Shown in pieces: positions 43,050 through 53,355 of a stretch of DNA of 64,000 nucleotides. The notes below the pieces were generated by a model. That model ran no database searches. It had not been told where the DNA came from and was given only the letters and a program-made list of their open reading frames with translations. Origin of the DNA: Sphingobacterium puteale (lineage in GTDB: Bacteria > Bacteroidota > Bacteroidia > Sphingobacteriales > Sphingobacteriaceae). Each line of letters begins with the position of its first letter. Positions within the stretch are counted from its first letter, which is position 1. The stretch is from contig NZ_RBWS01000005.1 in NCBI RefSeq assembly GCF_003627955.1, positions 124,001 to 188,000 on the forward strand, in the 5' to 3' direction. The position numbers were made by a program, and so were the translations under genes.

Positions 43050-44918
43050 TTAAAATTTAAGGTCAAGGACTTTGGTCTCATAAGCCGCTAATTTGACTTT
43101 ATTATCAACTAGTTTCAGTCCCTGCTGACTGATGACATCCACATAACCTGTCGCTTTTGCATTCCGTTCAGCAAAACGATCAAGCTTGACTTCCATTTCC
43201 TGGTCGTTGCAATTCATTATCACCATGACAGTTTGTTGCTCATTATAGCGGAAGTAAACATAAATACCATCTTCAGGTACATACTGCATGGTTTTCCCAG
43301 ACTGCAATACAGCATGTTGTTTGCGGTAGTTGGCAAGGGTACGCACAAAAGTCCACATATCCTGTTCAGCTTCCGTTCTACCTGAAGCTGTAAACTTATC
43401 GTTTTTGTCTCCGGCAAAACCACCCTGAAAATCTTCACGCAAGAGACCGTCCGGGTTGGAAAAATTCTTCATCAGAATTTCTGCACCATAGTATAATTGT
43501 GGGATACCTCTGGTCGTCAGCAACCATGCCATTGCGGATTTATATTTTTGGATATTTTCTCCGACCACAGAAAAGAACCTGTCTTTATCATGGTTATCCA
43601 AAAAAAGTACATTCCATTCTGGTTGTGGGTACTGATAGTCCGATGCCAAGGTTGAGTACAGCTTATTTGCACCTGCAGTCCATTCCGTCTTTTGATTAAG
43701 AGCGTCGCCAATAGCATAATTCAACTGGAAATCCGTCACCCCCATCAATTTGGAGTCCACTTCCTGGCCAACATGTTTGCCGCCCAGAAAATATGCCTGA
43801 TTGGCAACACCATGCACCCAGGTTTCGCCAAAAAAAGTAAACTGGGGGTACTCGCGTTGAATGCGATCTGTCCATTGGGCCATAAAATCAAGATCATTAT
43901 AAGGATAAGTATCTATACGAAATCCATCTATTCCGGCCGTTTCGATCCACCAGATATGACTTTGTGTTAGATAATTCTGCACATATGGATTTTGCTGGTT
44001 CATATCCGGCATAGTAGGGACAAACCAACCTTTGACCATTTTCTTTTTATCTGCCGCAGAGGCATAGGGGTCAAAAATTGTCTGGTCTTTGTATGACGTC
44101 TGTGTGTAGCTAGGCCATTCGTTGAGCCAATCAGCCATCGGCTTGTCTTTCACTGTCCAGTGGAAACTGCCGATATGATTGGGTACCACATCAAAAATCA
44201 GTTTCATCCGACGTTTGTGCAGCTGCTCACCCAGTTGGACATAGGTTTCATTACTTCCAAAACGTGGATCTATATGATAGGTTTCGGTATTGGCATAGCC
44301 GTGATAAGACGCTAAGGGCATATCGTTCGTGAGTACAGGAGTCATCCATACCGAGGTTACCCCCAGATCTTGGAGATAGTCCAGTTTATTGATCACGCCT
44401 TCTAAGTCTCCACCGTGCCGTAAATACATGGAGTCGCGGTTGAGACTCTGGTCTAACATACCTTTGACCCGGTCGTTTGCTTTATTGCCATTGGCAAAAC
44501 GGTCGGGCATAATCAGGTAGATCAAGTCTTTGCTGTTTACCCCTTGCGCTTTGACCCCTTGGTTTCGCTGTTTTAATTCGTAGCGATAAGTCCATTTCTT
44601 CTTTCCTTGACTGAAGGTGAAAGTAGACCATCCCGGTTTAGCCGAGGCGGAGATTTTTAAGTCTAAAAACAGGTAATTGGGATTTTCCACGCGGTTTACC
44701 TGAATGAGTTCAACGCCTTTGTCATCAACCTGAACCTCACTTTTCCCGATCTGAGGACCGTAGATCACAAGCTGTACCGTTGGGTTCTCCATTCCTACCC
44801 ACCAGTTTAACGGTTCTACCCGCTGAATGGATTGCCCCTTTAAGGGGCTCCATCCAAGCGCTGTTAGTGCCACAATTCCTGCGGTAAGTCGTATTGTTTT
44901 TTTTAATTTAGTCGGCAT
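43050..44918 (-). CDS. GH13 alpha-amylase family enzyme, SusA/neopullulanase-like (periplasmic)
   Basis: A 622-aa enzyme with a signal peptide (ending LKGQS), an N-terminal cyclomaltodextrinase-type beta domain (about 30-120), the GH13 barrel, and a C-terminal beta domain. Conserved regions are visible: FDVVPNH (about 242-248), GIDGFRIDTYPY with nucleophile Asp336, FFGETWVHG with acid Glu365, and LDNHDKDRFF with Asp444. It would cut imported maltodextrins, cyclodextrins or pullulan in the periplasm. Its ATG overlaps the SusE-like stop codon by one base. No lipobox, unlike the first GH13 of the operon, so a division of labour is likely. Confidence 0.94.
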   Translation of the reverse strand: MPTKLKKTIRLTAGIVALTALGWSPLKGQSIQRVEPLNWWVGMENPTVQLVIYGPQIGKSEVQVDDKGVELIQVNRVENPNYLFLDLKISASAKPGWSTFTFSQGKKKWTYRYELKQRNQGVKAQGVNSKDLIYLIMPDRFANGNKANDRVKGMLDQSLNRDSMYLRHGGDLEGVINKLDYLQDLGVTSVWMTPVLTNDMPLASYHGYANTETYHIDPRFGSNETYVQLGEQLHKRRMKLIFDVVPNHIGSFHWTVKDKPMADWLNEWPSYTQTSYKDQTIFDPYASAADKKKMVKGWFVPTMPDMNQQNPYVQNYLTQSHIWWIETAGIDGFRIDTYPYNDLDFMAQWTDRIQREYPQFTFFGETWVHGVANQAYFLGGKHVGQEVDSKLMGVTDFQLNYAIGDALNQKTEWTAGANKLYSTLASDYQYPQPEWNVLFLDNHDKDRFFSVVGENIQKYKSAMAWLLTTRGIPQLYYGAEILMKNFSNPDGLLREDFQGGFAGDKNDKFTASGRTEAEQDMWTFVRTLANYRKQHAVLQSGKTMQYVPEDGIYVYFRYNEQQTVMVIMNCNDQEMEVKLDRFAERNAKATGYVDVISQQGLKLVDNKVKLAAYETKVLDLKF

Positions 44919-45937
44919 TATTTCTTAGTTAAAGTGTATGTATTCGCATTGAGGTCAAGGATGATATCATAAGTTCCGGCATTCGCTACTGCGATATCAG
45001 CACCACCCGCGACAAGGTTTCCATTTGCCCCGCCAAAGTTCGTTCCCCATTCGTGATTCTTGCGGAACTTAATCGCGCCCGCAGTCAAGTTTACAGTGAG
45101 CTTCCATACTTGGTTGGCGTTATCGTATTTCATGTCGGTATCTGCATCCCAGCCTTTTGGTGTCGCACTACCGATGACGCCCCAGCTGTGATCTTTGAAT
45201 ATAATGGTATTCGCTGTTGTATTGACTTCAAGCTCAAGATTGCCTGTGCGTGGAGCTTTAATATCTTGACCACCATTGTAAACTATTTTACCCGGCTCTG
45301 TTTCTCCATACGAATTGCTCCAATTTCGTTCAGGTGTCAGTTTAAATGTCAATTTCCCCTCTGGAAAATAGATTATTCCACTATAAATCCCGTTACTCGT
45401 TGGCGAAATCAACGATTCAGCATTGGCCTCAACCCAATCTTCATAAGCCCCTATGGCATATAGATAACTGGTGGATGCGTAGGGACTGGCTTTTAAACCA
45501 CTGATCGTGGAAAATACAGGCGCAATCTTAGCGTTGATACTGGACTTCAGGCGTATATCAAAATCCGATGCTTCACCAGTAGGCACACCAAGAGCCAACA
45601 GGTAGCTATTCAGTTCATAACCTGTGAATCCAATTGCACTGTGTCCATTGGGTATCACAACTTCTTTCACTGTTTTAAAATTATCACCCTTGCGTCCAAA
45701 CTGGATCACATTTGTTACCGCAGCCTGATACCCAAAGTCCGGTTGCACCAGATTCAGGAGCAAGACTGTATCGTTAGCGGTTGCTTTTGATAGGGTCAGA
45801 TTATTTTTATCCAACGTCAATGCGGCGGCTTTTACCGATTCTGTCGGATGAAGCCGGGCCTGCGTTTCGTCTTTTTTACAACTTTGGAAAGCCACCAGCA
45901 CGAGGAGCGCTATTCCGATATAGTGTATTAGTTTCAT
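44918..45937 (-). CDS. SusE-like outer-membrane starch-binding lipoprotein
   Basis: A 339-aa lipoprotein (lipobox FQSC, Cys20). The N-terminal part (about 35-130) is an Ig-like SusE domain (LTLDKNNLTLSKATANDTVLLLNL). Two following carbohydrate-binding repeats show IYSGIIYFPEGKLTFKLTPERNWSNSYGE and its echo VWKLTVNLTAGAIKFRKNHEWGTNFGG, where paired Trp residues would stack on glucose rings. It ends in NTYTLTKK. It follows SusD by 61 nt and overlaps the GH13 gene. It is shorter than classical SusE/SusF and has only two repeats. Confidence 0.88.
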   Translation of the reverse strand: MKLIHYIGIALLVLVAFQSCKKDETQARLHPTESVKAAALTLDKNNLTLSKATANDTVLLLNLVQPDFGYQAAVTNVIQFGRKGDNFKTVKEVVIPNGHSAIGFTGYELNSYLLALGVPTGEASDFDIRLKSSINAKIAPVFSTISGLKASPYASTSYLYAIGAYEDWVEANAESLISPTSNGIYSGIIYFPEGKLTFKLTPERNWSNSYGETEPGKIVYNGGQDIKAPRTGNLELEVNTTANTIIFKDHSWGVIGSATPKGWDADTDMKYDNANQVWKLTVNLTAGAIKFRKNHEWGTNFGGANGNLVAGGADIAVANAGTYDIILDLNANTYTLTKK

Positions 45938-45998
45938 GTATAAATCTTTTCTTTTTCCATTTCACAGATGGAATATGGGTTTATCATTCGATAAGCAA

Positions 45999-47594
45999 TT
46001 AATTATAGCCCGGATTTTGCACGAGATTGGAATTGGCAATCAGATCTGCAGCCGGGATCGGGAACAAAGTCCGGTAGCTCGGTACTGCCTGACCGGCTAA
46101 CACGCCACCCTTAAATGGCCAGAGATAATTATCGCCGGTGAATTTGCCATAACGGATTAAATCCGAGCGTCGAAATCCCTCCCAGTACAGTTCTTTCACC
46201 CGCTCATTCAACACGTTATCCAAAGAAAGATTGGTCAGGTTTCCACTGGTATTCCCATAAGCACGTATGCGCAATTTATTGACATAATCCAGGGCTTTAG
46301 CCACTGTTCCTTCCGATCCACCCCGCAAAGTAGCTTCAGCGTAGATCAGGTGCATTTCTGCCAGACGGATCAACGGAAAATCCACCGAAGCGACAAAACC
46401 TTCTGCAGCGGTAGGCGCAGTCTTGCCATCTTTATTCATGTTACTAAATTTAGTTACAGCCAGTCCCTGCTTATACACGGCAATATCTTCGATCTTCACA
46501 CTGGAATTCAAATGAAACATGGCGCGTTTGTCTGTGGCTCCAGAATAGTCACCAAAAATTGCAGCGATGTTGTCACGTACCCTATTTCCGGCCCATCCAC
46601 CACCGGGGACACCAAAAGAAGTCGGATTCATGGAAGCATCAATCGCGGCATTGATCAGGTAAGTCGTCCCACCTTTACTTTGGGTCTTTGTGCCATCATA
46701 AGGTAGATAGAATATAAATTCTGGATTGTTGACATCATTATCCGCACGAAATAATTCGCCATAGCCTGTACTCAGGCGATATCCTGAGTTTAGCACTTTC
46801 TCGGAATAAGTAATCGCTTCGCTGTATTTTTTATTGCCAGCCCCCAAATAAACTTCGGCATTGAGGTAAAGTCTGGCCAGCAAACCCCATGCTGCCACTT
46901 GGTCTACCCGTCCATACACATTCTGCTTTGCACCTTTCAACTGTTCAGCTACGGCCAGCAGTTCCTTTTCCACATATGCAAAAAGATCCGGTCTTTTAAT
47001 CTGAGGCGGCGGAACCTTGCCCACAGCAGTTTCTTCGGTCACAAAAGGTGGATTGCCAAAAAGATCCAGGAGTACCCAATAGTTATAAGCGCGTAAGAAT
47101 CGTGCTTCGGCTCTATAGTATGCAATTTCTGCTTTATCAGCGTCTGATATGCCACGTTCACTCAATTTTGCGTCTGTACTCTCTCGTAGAAACTCATTGA
47201 CCAGGGTTGCGCTGTAGATACAGCGTGTGTAAAGACCACGCAACATTGGATTGCTATCGTCAAAATTAAGATAATCCAGGCCGCTGATACCCGGGTCGTT
47301 CAACCAGGCACAGGCAGCCTCGTCTGTTGTCAGTTCCTGCGCATTCCAAAAAAGGCGTAAAAAATCAGAAGTCCCCGGATCCAAGCCACCCAGATCAGAA
47401 TTATTGGGTCCGGCTGTACTTGGCATGGTCAGACTACCGTAAAGTCGCGCAAAGGCCATGGTATACCCCTTAAAATCTTTGTAAGCCACATCGGCAGTCA
47501 CGTCATTGGTCGGCTTCAGATCCAGATCTTTATGGCAGCTGGATAAAGCCAATGCCAACAAACAAGCCGATATATAGTTATTTAGTTTTTTCAT
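45999..47594 (-). CDS. SusD-like starch/maltodextrin-binding lipoprotein
   Basis: A 531-aa lipoprotein (lipobox LSSC, Cys20). It has the SusD hallmarks: YKDFKGYTMAFARLYGSL, WNAQELTTDEAACAWLNDPG, ARFLRAYNYWVLLDLFGNPPFVTEE, LARLYLNAEVYLG, and ends with FRRSDLIRYGKF and the LFPIPAADLIANSNLVQNPGYN tail. These, with TTDEA and the neighbours, resemble SusD proteins of starch loci. It binds helical alpha-glucan at the outer membrane with the SusC encoded 40 nt upstream. Confidence 0.95.
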   Translation of the reverse strand: MKKLNNYISACLLALALSSCHKDLDLKPTNDVTADVAYKDFKGYTMAFARLYGSLTMPSTAGPNNSDLGGLDPGTSDFLRLFWNAQELTTDEAACAWLNDPGISGLDYLNFDDSNPMLRGLYTRCIYSATLVNEFLRESTDAKLSERGISDADKAEIAYYRAEARFLRAYNYWVLLDLFGNPPFVTEETAVGKVPPPQIKRPDLFAYVEKELLAVAEQLKGAKQNVYGRVDQVAAWGLLARLYLNAEVYLGAGNKKYSEAITYSEKVLNSGYRLSTGYGELFRADNDVNNPEFIFYLPYDGTKTQSKGGTTYLINAAIDASMNPTSFGVPGGGWAGNRVRDNIAAIFGDYSGATDKRAMFHLNSSVKIEDIAVYKQGLAVTKFSNMNKDGKTAPTAAEGFVASVDFPLIRLAEMHLIYAEATLRGGSEGTVAKALDYVNKLRIRAYGNTSGNLTNLSLDNVLNERVKELYWEGFRRSDLIRYGKFTGDNYLWPFKGGVLAGQAVPSYRTLFPIPAADLIANSNLVQNPGYN

Positions 47595-47634
47595 TTTTGT
47601 TCGTGTTAATTACAATGTTTACAGATTCACCTTC

Positions 47635-50601
47635 CTAAAAATTGACATTGATCCCCAAAACATAGGTACGTGGCCGTGGATAGAAACGGTCGTCGATACC
47701 ATTTGAAATTTCAGGATCCACCCCCTTGTACTTGGATACGGTAAATACATTCTGTACTGTTGCTGAAATCGATAGATTAGCCTTGCTGTTCCGTAAAAAT
47801 TGACCGAACTGGTAGGACACATTGAAATTATCCATCTTTAAGAAAGAAGCATTTTTGATGTAATAGTCACTTTGCAGCTGTTTTTCCTTGAAGTTGCTGT
47901 TCAGAAAATCCACCGGTGCATTATTGATCACCAAGGAAGCCTGGTCGATCACATTATAGCTGCTGCCAAAGTTTGACGAAACGTTGTCATAGACGTAGTT
48001 ATCCAAATTAGCCCTTAAGGTTGTTGTTGCTGACCATTTTTTATAGGAATATGCAGCGGTGAAACCCAGTAAGTATTTTGGCAATGGAGACTTATACATA
48101 TAACGGTCGCTGTCGCTGATGACTCCATCACCATTACGGTCCACATACAGACCTTCTACCGGTTTCCCCGCTTCATCATAGACCTGTTGAAAGGGCCTAA
48201 AGCTATAGGGGGTATAACCGACCATATGTGCCTGTATATTATTTCCGGTTCCACCACGGATTCCGCCGGTTTCAATTATAAAATTCGGATCATCTGATAA
48301 GGTCAAGTTGGTCACCTTACTGTGGTTGTAGGTAAAGTTAATTCCAAAATCCAGTGTGGAATGTTCGGATTTGACGGGTACTACATGCAGGTTGACCTCC
48401 AGCCCCTGATTTTCCATATTGCCGACATTGGTGAGCAGAAAATTGCTAAAGTTAGATCCAACAGCAATTGGTATAGTACTCAGGAGATCCTTGGTCTTTT
48501 TGGAGTAGTAATCCACACTACCATAGACCGTATTGTTATGAAAACCAAAGTCAATGCCCGCATTGTAGGTTGAAGTACTTTCCCAGCGGATATCACCATC
48601 GTAAACGACTGGCGAGTACAGGTAATAATATTCATTTCCAAAACGGTACATTGACTGGTCACCACCTATGGTATAATTTGGCATATAGGAATAGTTGGCA
48701 ATACCATCCTGTTGTCCTGTCTTGCCGTAGCTCAGACGCAATTTTAAATCAGAGATCGTCTGTTGATCTTTTAGGAAACTCTCATTTTTTGCGCGCCATG
48801 TAAAACCTACAGAAGGAAAATAGCCCCAGCGGTTGTCCTGACTAAAGCGTGAAGAACCATCGGTACGTAGTGTCCCTGAAAGTACATAGCGGTTATCGTA
48901 GGTATAGATCAGACGACCGTAATAGGATATCAGTAGATTTTCAGGCCGGTCAAAAGGCAAGTTTACCGAGGTTAAGACCTCCCCAGCTTCATTGGTACGG
49001 GCAAAATTATATGATTTTGTGCTATTTTTATAATAGCCATAGCCGACTGTCGCGTCTATATTACTTTTTATTGCCGGTAATTCTTTATCATATTTCAGAT
49101 AGAACTCCAGCGTTTTGTTGTTGATGTCGGTTTTATATTCTGTACGCTCACCGCCCTCATTAAAATTACGGGCCGCAATCGCTGGCGTAAATGTATTCCC
49201 CTTGGACCGTGCCAGATCATAACCAACATTCAAGTTGGCATGTAATTCCGGAAGAAAATGAAAACTATAATCCACCTTTGCATTTCCGATGCTTCTGAAA
49301 ACATCGCCATTATCTTTGCGTAAATCCAGCAATGCAAGTGGGTTGCGTGGCGCGTTCGGATTAGGCTTCCCACCTTGGATCCACTCGTAGTATCCCCCAA
49401 AGCTATTCTTGTCCTCTACATAGACCGATTGTGTCGGATCAAATTGAATTGCTGTTCCGATAGCATCCTGTGTTGCAAATTTCGACTTCGACCAAGTGCC
49501 GCGTACATTTACGTCCAATGAAAGATGATTATCCAAAAATTTCGGGGTCAAAGCCAATGCCGCTGTTGTCCGCTTTAGGTTATCATTTTTCAGCACACCG
49601 TCCTGGTTCATATATCCCGCAGAGACACGATAAGGCATATTGCCTGCTTTAGAAGCAATGTTAACGTTGTTGTCCGTAGTAAAGGCGTTACCATAGATTA
49701 CATCCTGCCAATCGGTATTGGCAGTTCCCAACAGTTTTTTCATGGCATCAGAACCATTCGCATTAACATAGTCCCGAATCTGATCCGCATTGAGCAACTT
49801 CACTTTATTGGCTACTGTTGCGAGTGAATTCTGTGTAGAAAAATTGATCTGCGTTCCCGAACGGCTACCTTTTTTTGTTGTAATCAGGATAACCCCATTG
49901 GATGCACGCGAACCATAGATAGCTGTCGCGTTAGCATCTTTCAGAATGGTGAACGTCTCAATATCATTGGGGTTGATTAAGCTCAGCGGGTTTGCTATCC
50001 CTGATACCGATCCACCGGCTAAAGGTACTCCATCTACGACGATCAGTGGATCGTTGCTCGCATTCAATGAGGCGCCTGTACGGATACGAATTGTACTCTC
50101 TGCTCCGGGCTGCCCGCCACTTGTGGTAATCTGTACTCCAGGTACCTTCCCCATAATTAATTGCTCGGGGGAGGAAATCTGTCCTTTCTGAAAATCCTTG
50201 GCCGTAACGGTACTGATTGAGCCTGTCAGTTCACTTTTCTTTTGCGTACCGTAACCGATCACCACGACTTCCTCCAACTCACTTTCATTGGATTTAAGGT
50301 ATAAGTTCAAGGGGTTACTACCGTCTTTTACCTGAATCAAGGTATCAAGGGAGGCATAACCGACCATACTCACCTTCAGACGCAATTTCCCCATTTGCAG
50401 TCTATCCAAGCTAAAGTCCCCATTCGCATTGGTAGACAGCGATTTTTGGATATCCTCAAAGCGCACTGTAGCACCTACCAAGGAACTGCCTTTCTGGTCC
50501 ATTACTCGCCCTCGAAGCGTAGCCTGCTGGGCAAATGCCGAAGCACTTACTCCAAGTAGCATGTTCAGGGCCCAAAATGGACGTAATAGCTGTTTGTTCA
50601 T
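47635..50601 (-). CDS. SusC-like TonB-linked maltodextrin transporter
   Basis: A 988-aa outer-membrane transporter. The signal peptide ends AFAQ, followed by a carboxypeptidase-regulatory-like domain (LRGRVMDQKGSSLVGATVRF), ELEEVVVIGYGTQKKSELTGS, the plug with ASNDPLIVVDGVPLAGGS and ILKDANATAIYGSRASNGV, and the barrel ending TYVLGINVNF. There is no STN domain, in keeping with LacI rather than sigma/FecR control. It starts 11 nt after the surface GH13 gene, so the enzyme leads the operon. Confidence 0.96.
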   Translation of the reverse strand: MNKQLLRPFWALNMLLGVSASAFAQQATLRGRVMDQKGSSLVGATVRFEDIQKSLSTNANGDFSLDRLQMGKLRLKVSMVGYASLDTLIQVKDGSNPLNLYLKSNESELEEVVVIGYGTQKKSELTGSISTVTAKDFQKGQISSPEQLIMGKVPGVQITTSGGQPGAESTIRIRTGASLNASNDPLIVVDGVPLAGGSVSGIANPLSLINPNDIETFTILKDANATAIYGSRASNGVILITTKKGSRSGTQINFSTQNSLATVANKVKLLNADQIRDYVNANGSDAMKKLLGTANTDWQDVIYGNAFTTDNNVNIASKAGNMPYRVSAGYMNQDGVLKNDNLKRTTAALALTPKFLDNHLSLDVNVRGTWSKSKFATQDAIGTAIQFDPTQSVYVEDKNSFGGYYEWIQGGKPNPNAPRNPLALLDLRKDNGDVFRSIGNAKVDYSFHFLPELHANLNVGYDLARSKGNTFTPAIAARNFNEGGERTEYKTDINNKTLEFYLKYDKELPAIKSNIDATVGYGYYKNSTKSYNFARTNEAGEVLTSVNLPFDRPENLLISYYGRLIYTYDNRYVLSGTLRTDGSSRFSQDNRWGYFPSVGFTWRAKNESFLKDQQTISDLKLRLSYGKTGQQDGIANYSYMPNYTIGGDQSMYRFGNEYYYLYSPVVYDGDIRWESTSTYNAGIDFGFHNNTVYGSVDYYSKKTKDLLSTIPIAVGSNFSNFLLTNVGNMENQGLEVNLHVVPVKSEHSTLDFGINFTYNHSKVTNLTLSDDPNFIIETGGIRGGTGNNIQAHMVGYTPYSFRPFQQVYDEAGKPVEGLYVDRNGDGVISDSDRYMYKSPLPKYLLGFTAAYSYKKWSATTTLRANLDNYVYDNVSSNFGSSYNVIDQASLVINNAPVDFLNSNFKEKQLQSDYYIKNASFLKMDNFNVSYQFGQFLRNSKANLSISATVQNVFTVSKYKGVDPEISNGIDDRFYPRPRTYVLGINVNF

Positions 50602-50612
50602 AAAATAACTGT

Positions 50613-53198
50613 TTATTTATTTAGTTTTGTTTTGCTTATCAATTGGTATTGCCCGGGCAAAAGGCTCAATTTTGTCTGAGCGAACCAGCTAAGCTCCTTC
50701 CCCGTAAAATTGTCTACCCAAAGTCCCTGTAATGCTTGTGGTAATACAAACTCCGCACTTTCCACCCCGAAATTGCCCAATACGCCCACTTGTTGCCCAT
50801 CCTTTTCCAATAGAAAATATTTCACCGCATCTTTTACTGCCGCGGCAACGATATTTCCATTTTGAAAGATGTTATTTCGCGTTTTAAAACGCGTGAGTTT
50901 CGCATAAGTCTCAAAGAGCTGTCTACGTTCGTCTTGTTGCAGATAATTCCATAGAAGCGGTTTTTCCCCAGTTCGACCATTTTCGTCAATAGATACATCA
51001 TAGCCGTATTCACCAAACTGCCAAATCATCTTAGGTCCAGGCGAAGCCAATAAAAATAGCGCCGCCAGTTCCATACGTTTTAGTGCAGTACCGAGATTCT
51101 TAATATTATAGCTACCTGCTGCGTTTCCATAGTTCAAGCACTTGAACAACAGCCGCTGCTCGTCGTGACTTTCCATATAGGATACAAAAGAGGGCTGTGC
51201 CATACCGTGACTGGAGGCAAACAATCGGCTCAGATCCGATCCATTATTTGCATTCCAGCCCATTGCTGCTTCGTTGAATACAGCATTCATATTGTTCCAG
51301 AGCATCATTCCGGATTGCGCTAGCTCGATTTCTTCCTGATCTCCACCGAGATGTTCAAGAATAATATAGCAGGAAGGATCTATGCTACGAATATGCTGTT
51401 GATATTGCTTCAAAATCGCAACACGCGATGCATCATAGGCATTCCAGGCCGACAGATCAGTCTCCAATGTGCCCGAATTTTTCTGTGTAAAGCCTTTCGA
51501 GAGATCAAAACGAAAACCATCAATTTTGTACTCTTGCATCCAATAACTCAAAGCATCCTTGACAAAAGTTTGGGTATAGCTACTTTCATGGTTAAAGTCG
51601 AAACCTACATTGAACGGATGTTTAGCAACCGTATTAAACCAAGGATTATTAGCAGCAACATTTCCCTGTTCCATATAAAGCTGTACGAGCGGAGATTGAC
51701 CAAAGGCATGATTAAAAACAACGTCCAGGATAACGGCAATACCATTTTCGTGACAAGCGTCCACATAGGCTTTCAGCTCATTCTTTGATCCATAATACTT
51801 GTCCAGTGCCCGATGAAAAGATGGGTTGTAGCCCCAGGTTGAATTGCCCTCAGATTCCTGTATAGGCATCAGTTCAACGGCATTGACCCCTAAGCGCTTT
51901 AAATAAGTCAAAGAGTCTTTCAGTACAGTATACTGATGCTGTTTGACAAAATCACGGACCAACAGTTCATAAATCACCAAATCACCTTGTGCGGGTTTAG
52001 TAAACGAGCTGTTTTTCCAGGAATAAGGCTTGGCTGGGAGATCCAATACCCCAACTATTCCATGTGCAGCTGCGGGATAAGCTGGTAGTACAGTGCTTGC
52101 CAAATCCAACGCCGGATCATTTTGCGGATCGAGAATCAGTTCGGCATAGGGATCAGCGATATACAATTGGCCATCCACCAAAAACTGATAAGTATATTTT
52201 TTGGAGAAATCCAGATTCGATACCGTGATCCACCAAGTTTTACCATCCGGTGTCTGGCTCATCGCATAGGCCGGCGAGGCTTTGTAGCCGTTGAAATCTC
52301 CCAATAAATACACACTGTTTTTTAAAGGTGCTGCCAATGCAAAGCTGACTTGGCCTTTTTCCTTATTGATCGTCGTCCCATTAGGATTAACTCCTCCTGG
52401 AAGCGCTGCAATGGCTGGTTTTGCCTGTACAAATAATTCTATTTTAGTCGTCGCTACCTTGCCGCCAGTTTCAAGACGCGCTTCAAGTTCATGCAGTCCA
52501 CCGCTTTCTAAGCTGAAGGACTTTTCCAACGACTCTGCCCCGCTAGATGCCGCGATTTGCAGGCCATTGTCCCAAATGCTGATTTTTCCCGACTGGGTTG
52601 CCTGAACCTTCAGCTTCAGATTTTCACCAACAGTGTACATTTTCTCTGTGGAGAGCGGATTTGTGGGTTGCAGCGTTGGGGACACAAAACGAATTGCTTG
52701 TGTATTGCTCGCCACAAGAGGTAAAAATAGATCCGAATTATTTTGGTTTCGTTGAACCAGCGATCCATCGCCATTGCGTACCAAAAATGCCAGCTGACCA
52801 AATCGATCAGCGTTGCTCAGGTTAAAAAATTTAGAGGGGGTTAATGTAAATGAATAGAGCCCGGAAGCTATAAATTTTAATTTGTAAGCGTTATCATTCT
52901 TTGACCAGTCTGTCACGACATGCTGCCAATTGCCCCCATTGACGGAAATCAATCCAGCATGTAGGTACAAATCTGCTGAACTGCCTTTTAAAGCGGCATT
53001 TCCTTTGGAAAGATCAAATTGCAAGGTAACTTCCCTATCCCAGAAAAGAAATGGAGAAGACAGATTGACGAGACCAGCTTCTTGCTGCTCATTCACAGGC
53101 GGCTGTTCAATATCAACGATATCTTTTTTATTTGCACATGATGATAATAGGACGATCATCCAGAGATACCCTATTAAACGAGTGATATGCTTCCCCAT
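50613..53198 (-). CDS. Surface GH13 alpha-amylase with N-terminal beta domains (SusG-equivalent)
   Basis: An 861-aa lipoprotein (lipobox LLSSC, Cys21). Residues about 40-265 form two beta domains, the second Ig-like (about 170-258). Residues about 282-365 form a CBM48/E-set domain (VYLLGDFNGYKASPAYAM). The GH13 barrel runs from about 405 (VIYELLVRDF) with region I LDVVFNH (491-497), nucleophile Asp565 in DGFRFDLSK, acid Glu615 in IILEHLG, and Asp679 in MESHDEQ. A C-terminal beta domain follows. It would cut starch on the cell surface. It is the first gene after the LacI-type operators. Confidence 0.93.
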   Translation of the reverse strand: MGKHITRLIGYLWMIVLLSSCANKKDIVDIEQPPVNEQQEAGLVNLSSPFLFWDREVTLQFDLSKGNAALKGSSADLYLHAGLISVNGGNWQHVVTDWSKNDNAYKLKFIASGLYSFTLTPSKFFNLSNADRFGQLAFLVRNGDGSLVQRNQNNSDLFLPLVASNTQAIRFVSPTLQPTNPLSTEKMYTVGENLKLKVQATQSGKISIWDNGLQIAASSGAESLEKSFSLESGGLHELEARLETGGKVATTKIELFVQAKPAIAALPGGVNPNGTTINKEKGQVSFALAAPLKNSVYLLGDFNGYKASPAYAMSQTPDGKTWWITVSNLDFSKKYTYQFLVDGQLYIADPYAELILDPQNDPALDLASTVLPAYPAAAHGIVGVLDLPAKPYSWKNSSFTKPAQGDLVIYELLVRDFVKQHQYTVLKDSLTYLKRLGVNAVELMPIQESEGNSTWGYNPSFHRALDKYYGSKNELKAYVDACHENGIAVILDVVFNHAFGQSPLVQLYMEQGNVAANNPWFNTVAKHPFNVGFDFNHESSYTQTFVKDALSYWMQEYKIDGFRFDLSKGFTQKNSGTLETDLSAWNAYDASRVAILKQYQQHIRSIDPSCYIILEHLGGDQEEIELAQSGMMLWNNMNAVFNEAAMGWNANNGSDLSRLFASSHGMAQPSFVSYMESHDEQRLLFKCLNYGNAAGSYNIKNLGTALKRMELAALFLLASPGPKMIWQFGEYGYDVSIDENGRTGEKPLLWNYLQQDERRQLFETYAKLTRFKTRNNIFQNGNIVAAAVKDAVKYFLLEKDGQQVGVLGNFGVESAEFVLPQALQGLWVDNFTGKELSWFAQTKLSLLPGQYQLISKTKLNK

Positions 53199-53229
53199 CG
53201 ATAATTAGTTTTCATTGGAATCTGATAAT

Positions 53230-53241
53230 GGGAACGTTCCC
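53230..53241. promoter_or_regulatory. Palindrome GGGAACGTTCCC, proximal LacI-type operator
   Basis: A perfect 12-bp palindrome, 31 bp before the surface GH13 start. It shares GTTCCCGAAA on its right side with the 40-bp palindrome whose centre is exactly 100 bp away. The central CG step is typical of LacI-family operators. Confidence 0.6.
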
Positions 53242-53258
53242 GAAATCAAGGTAAAAAG

Positions 53259-53277
53259 AAATCGCTTATTGCGATTT
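53259..53277. terminator. Small hairpin after the LacI gene
   Basis: AAATCGC pairs with GCGATTT around TTATT. T-rich bases follow on both strands. It could end the LacI transcript or attenuate the operon leader. Confidence 0.5.
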
Positions 53278-53315
53278 TTTGGATTCCCTTATCCAATATT
53301 TTATACAAATTGATT

Positions 53316-53355
53316 ATTTGAATACTTTCGGGAATGTTCCCGAAAGTATTCAAAT
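53316..53355. promoter_or_regulatory. 40-bp palindromic operator of the maltodextrin operon
   Basis: The left arm ATTTGAATACTTTCGGGAA (53316-53334) is the exact reverse complement of the right arm (53337-53355), with TG in the middle. The core CGGGAATGTTCCCG resembles a LacI-family operator and the proximal site at 53230. Its right end contains most of the -7 element at 53351-53358, so a bound protein would act directly on RNA polymerase. Confidence 0.75.
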
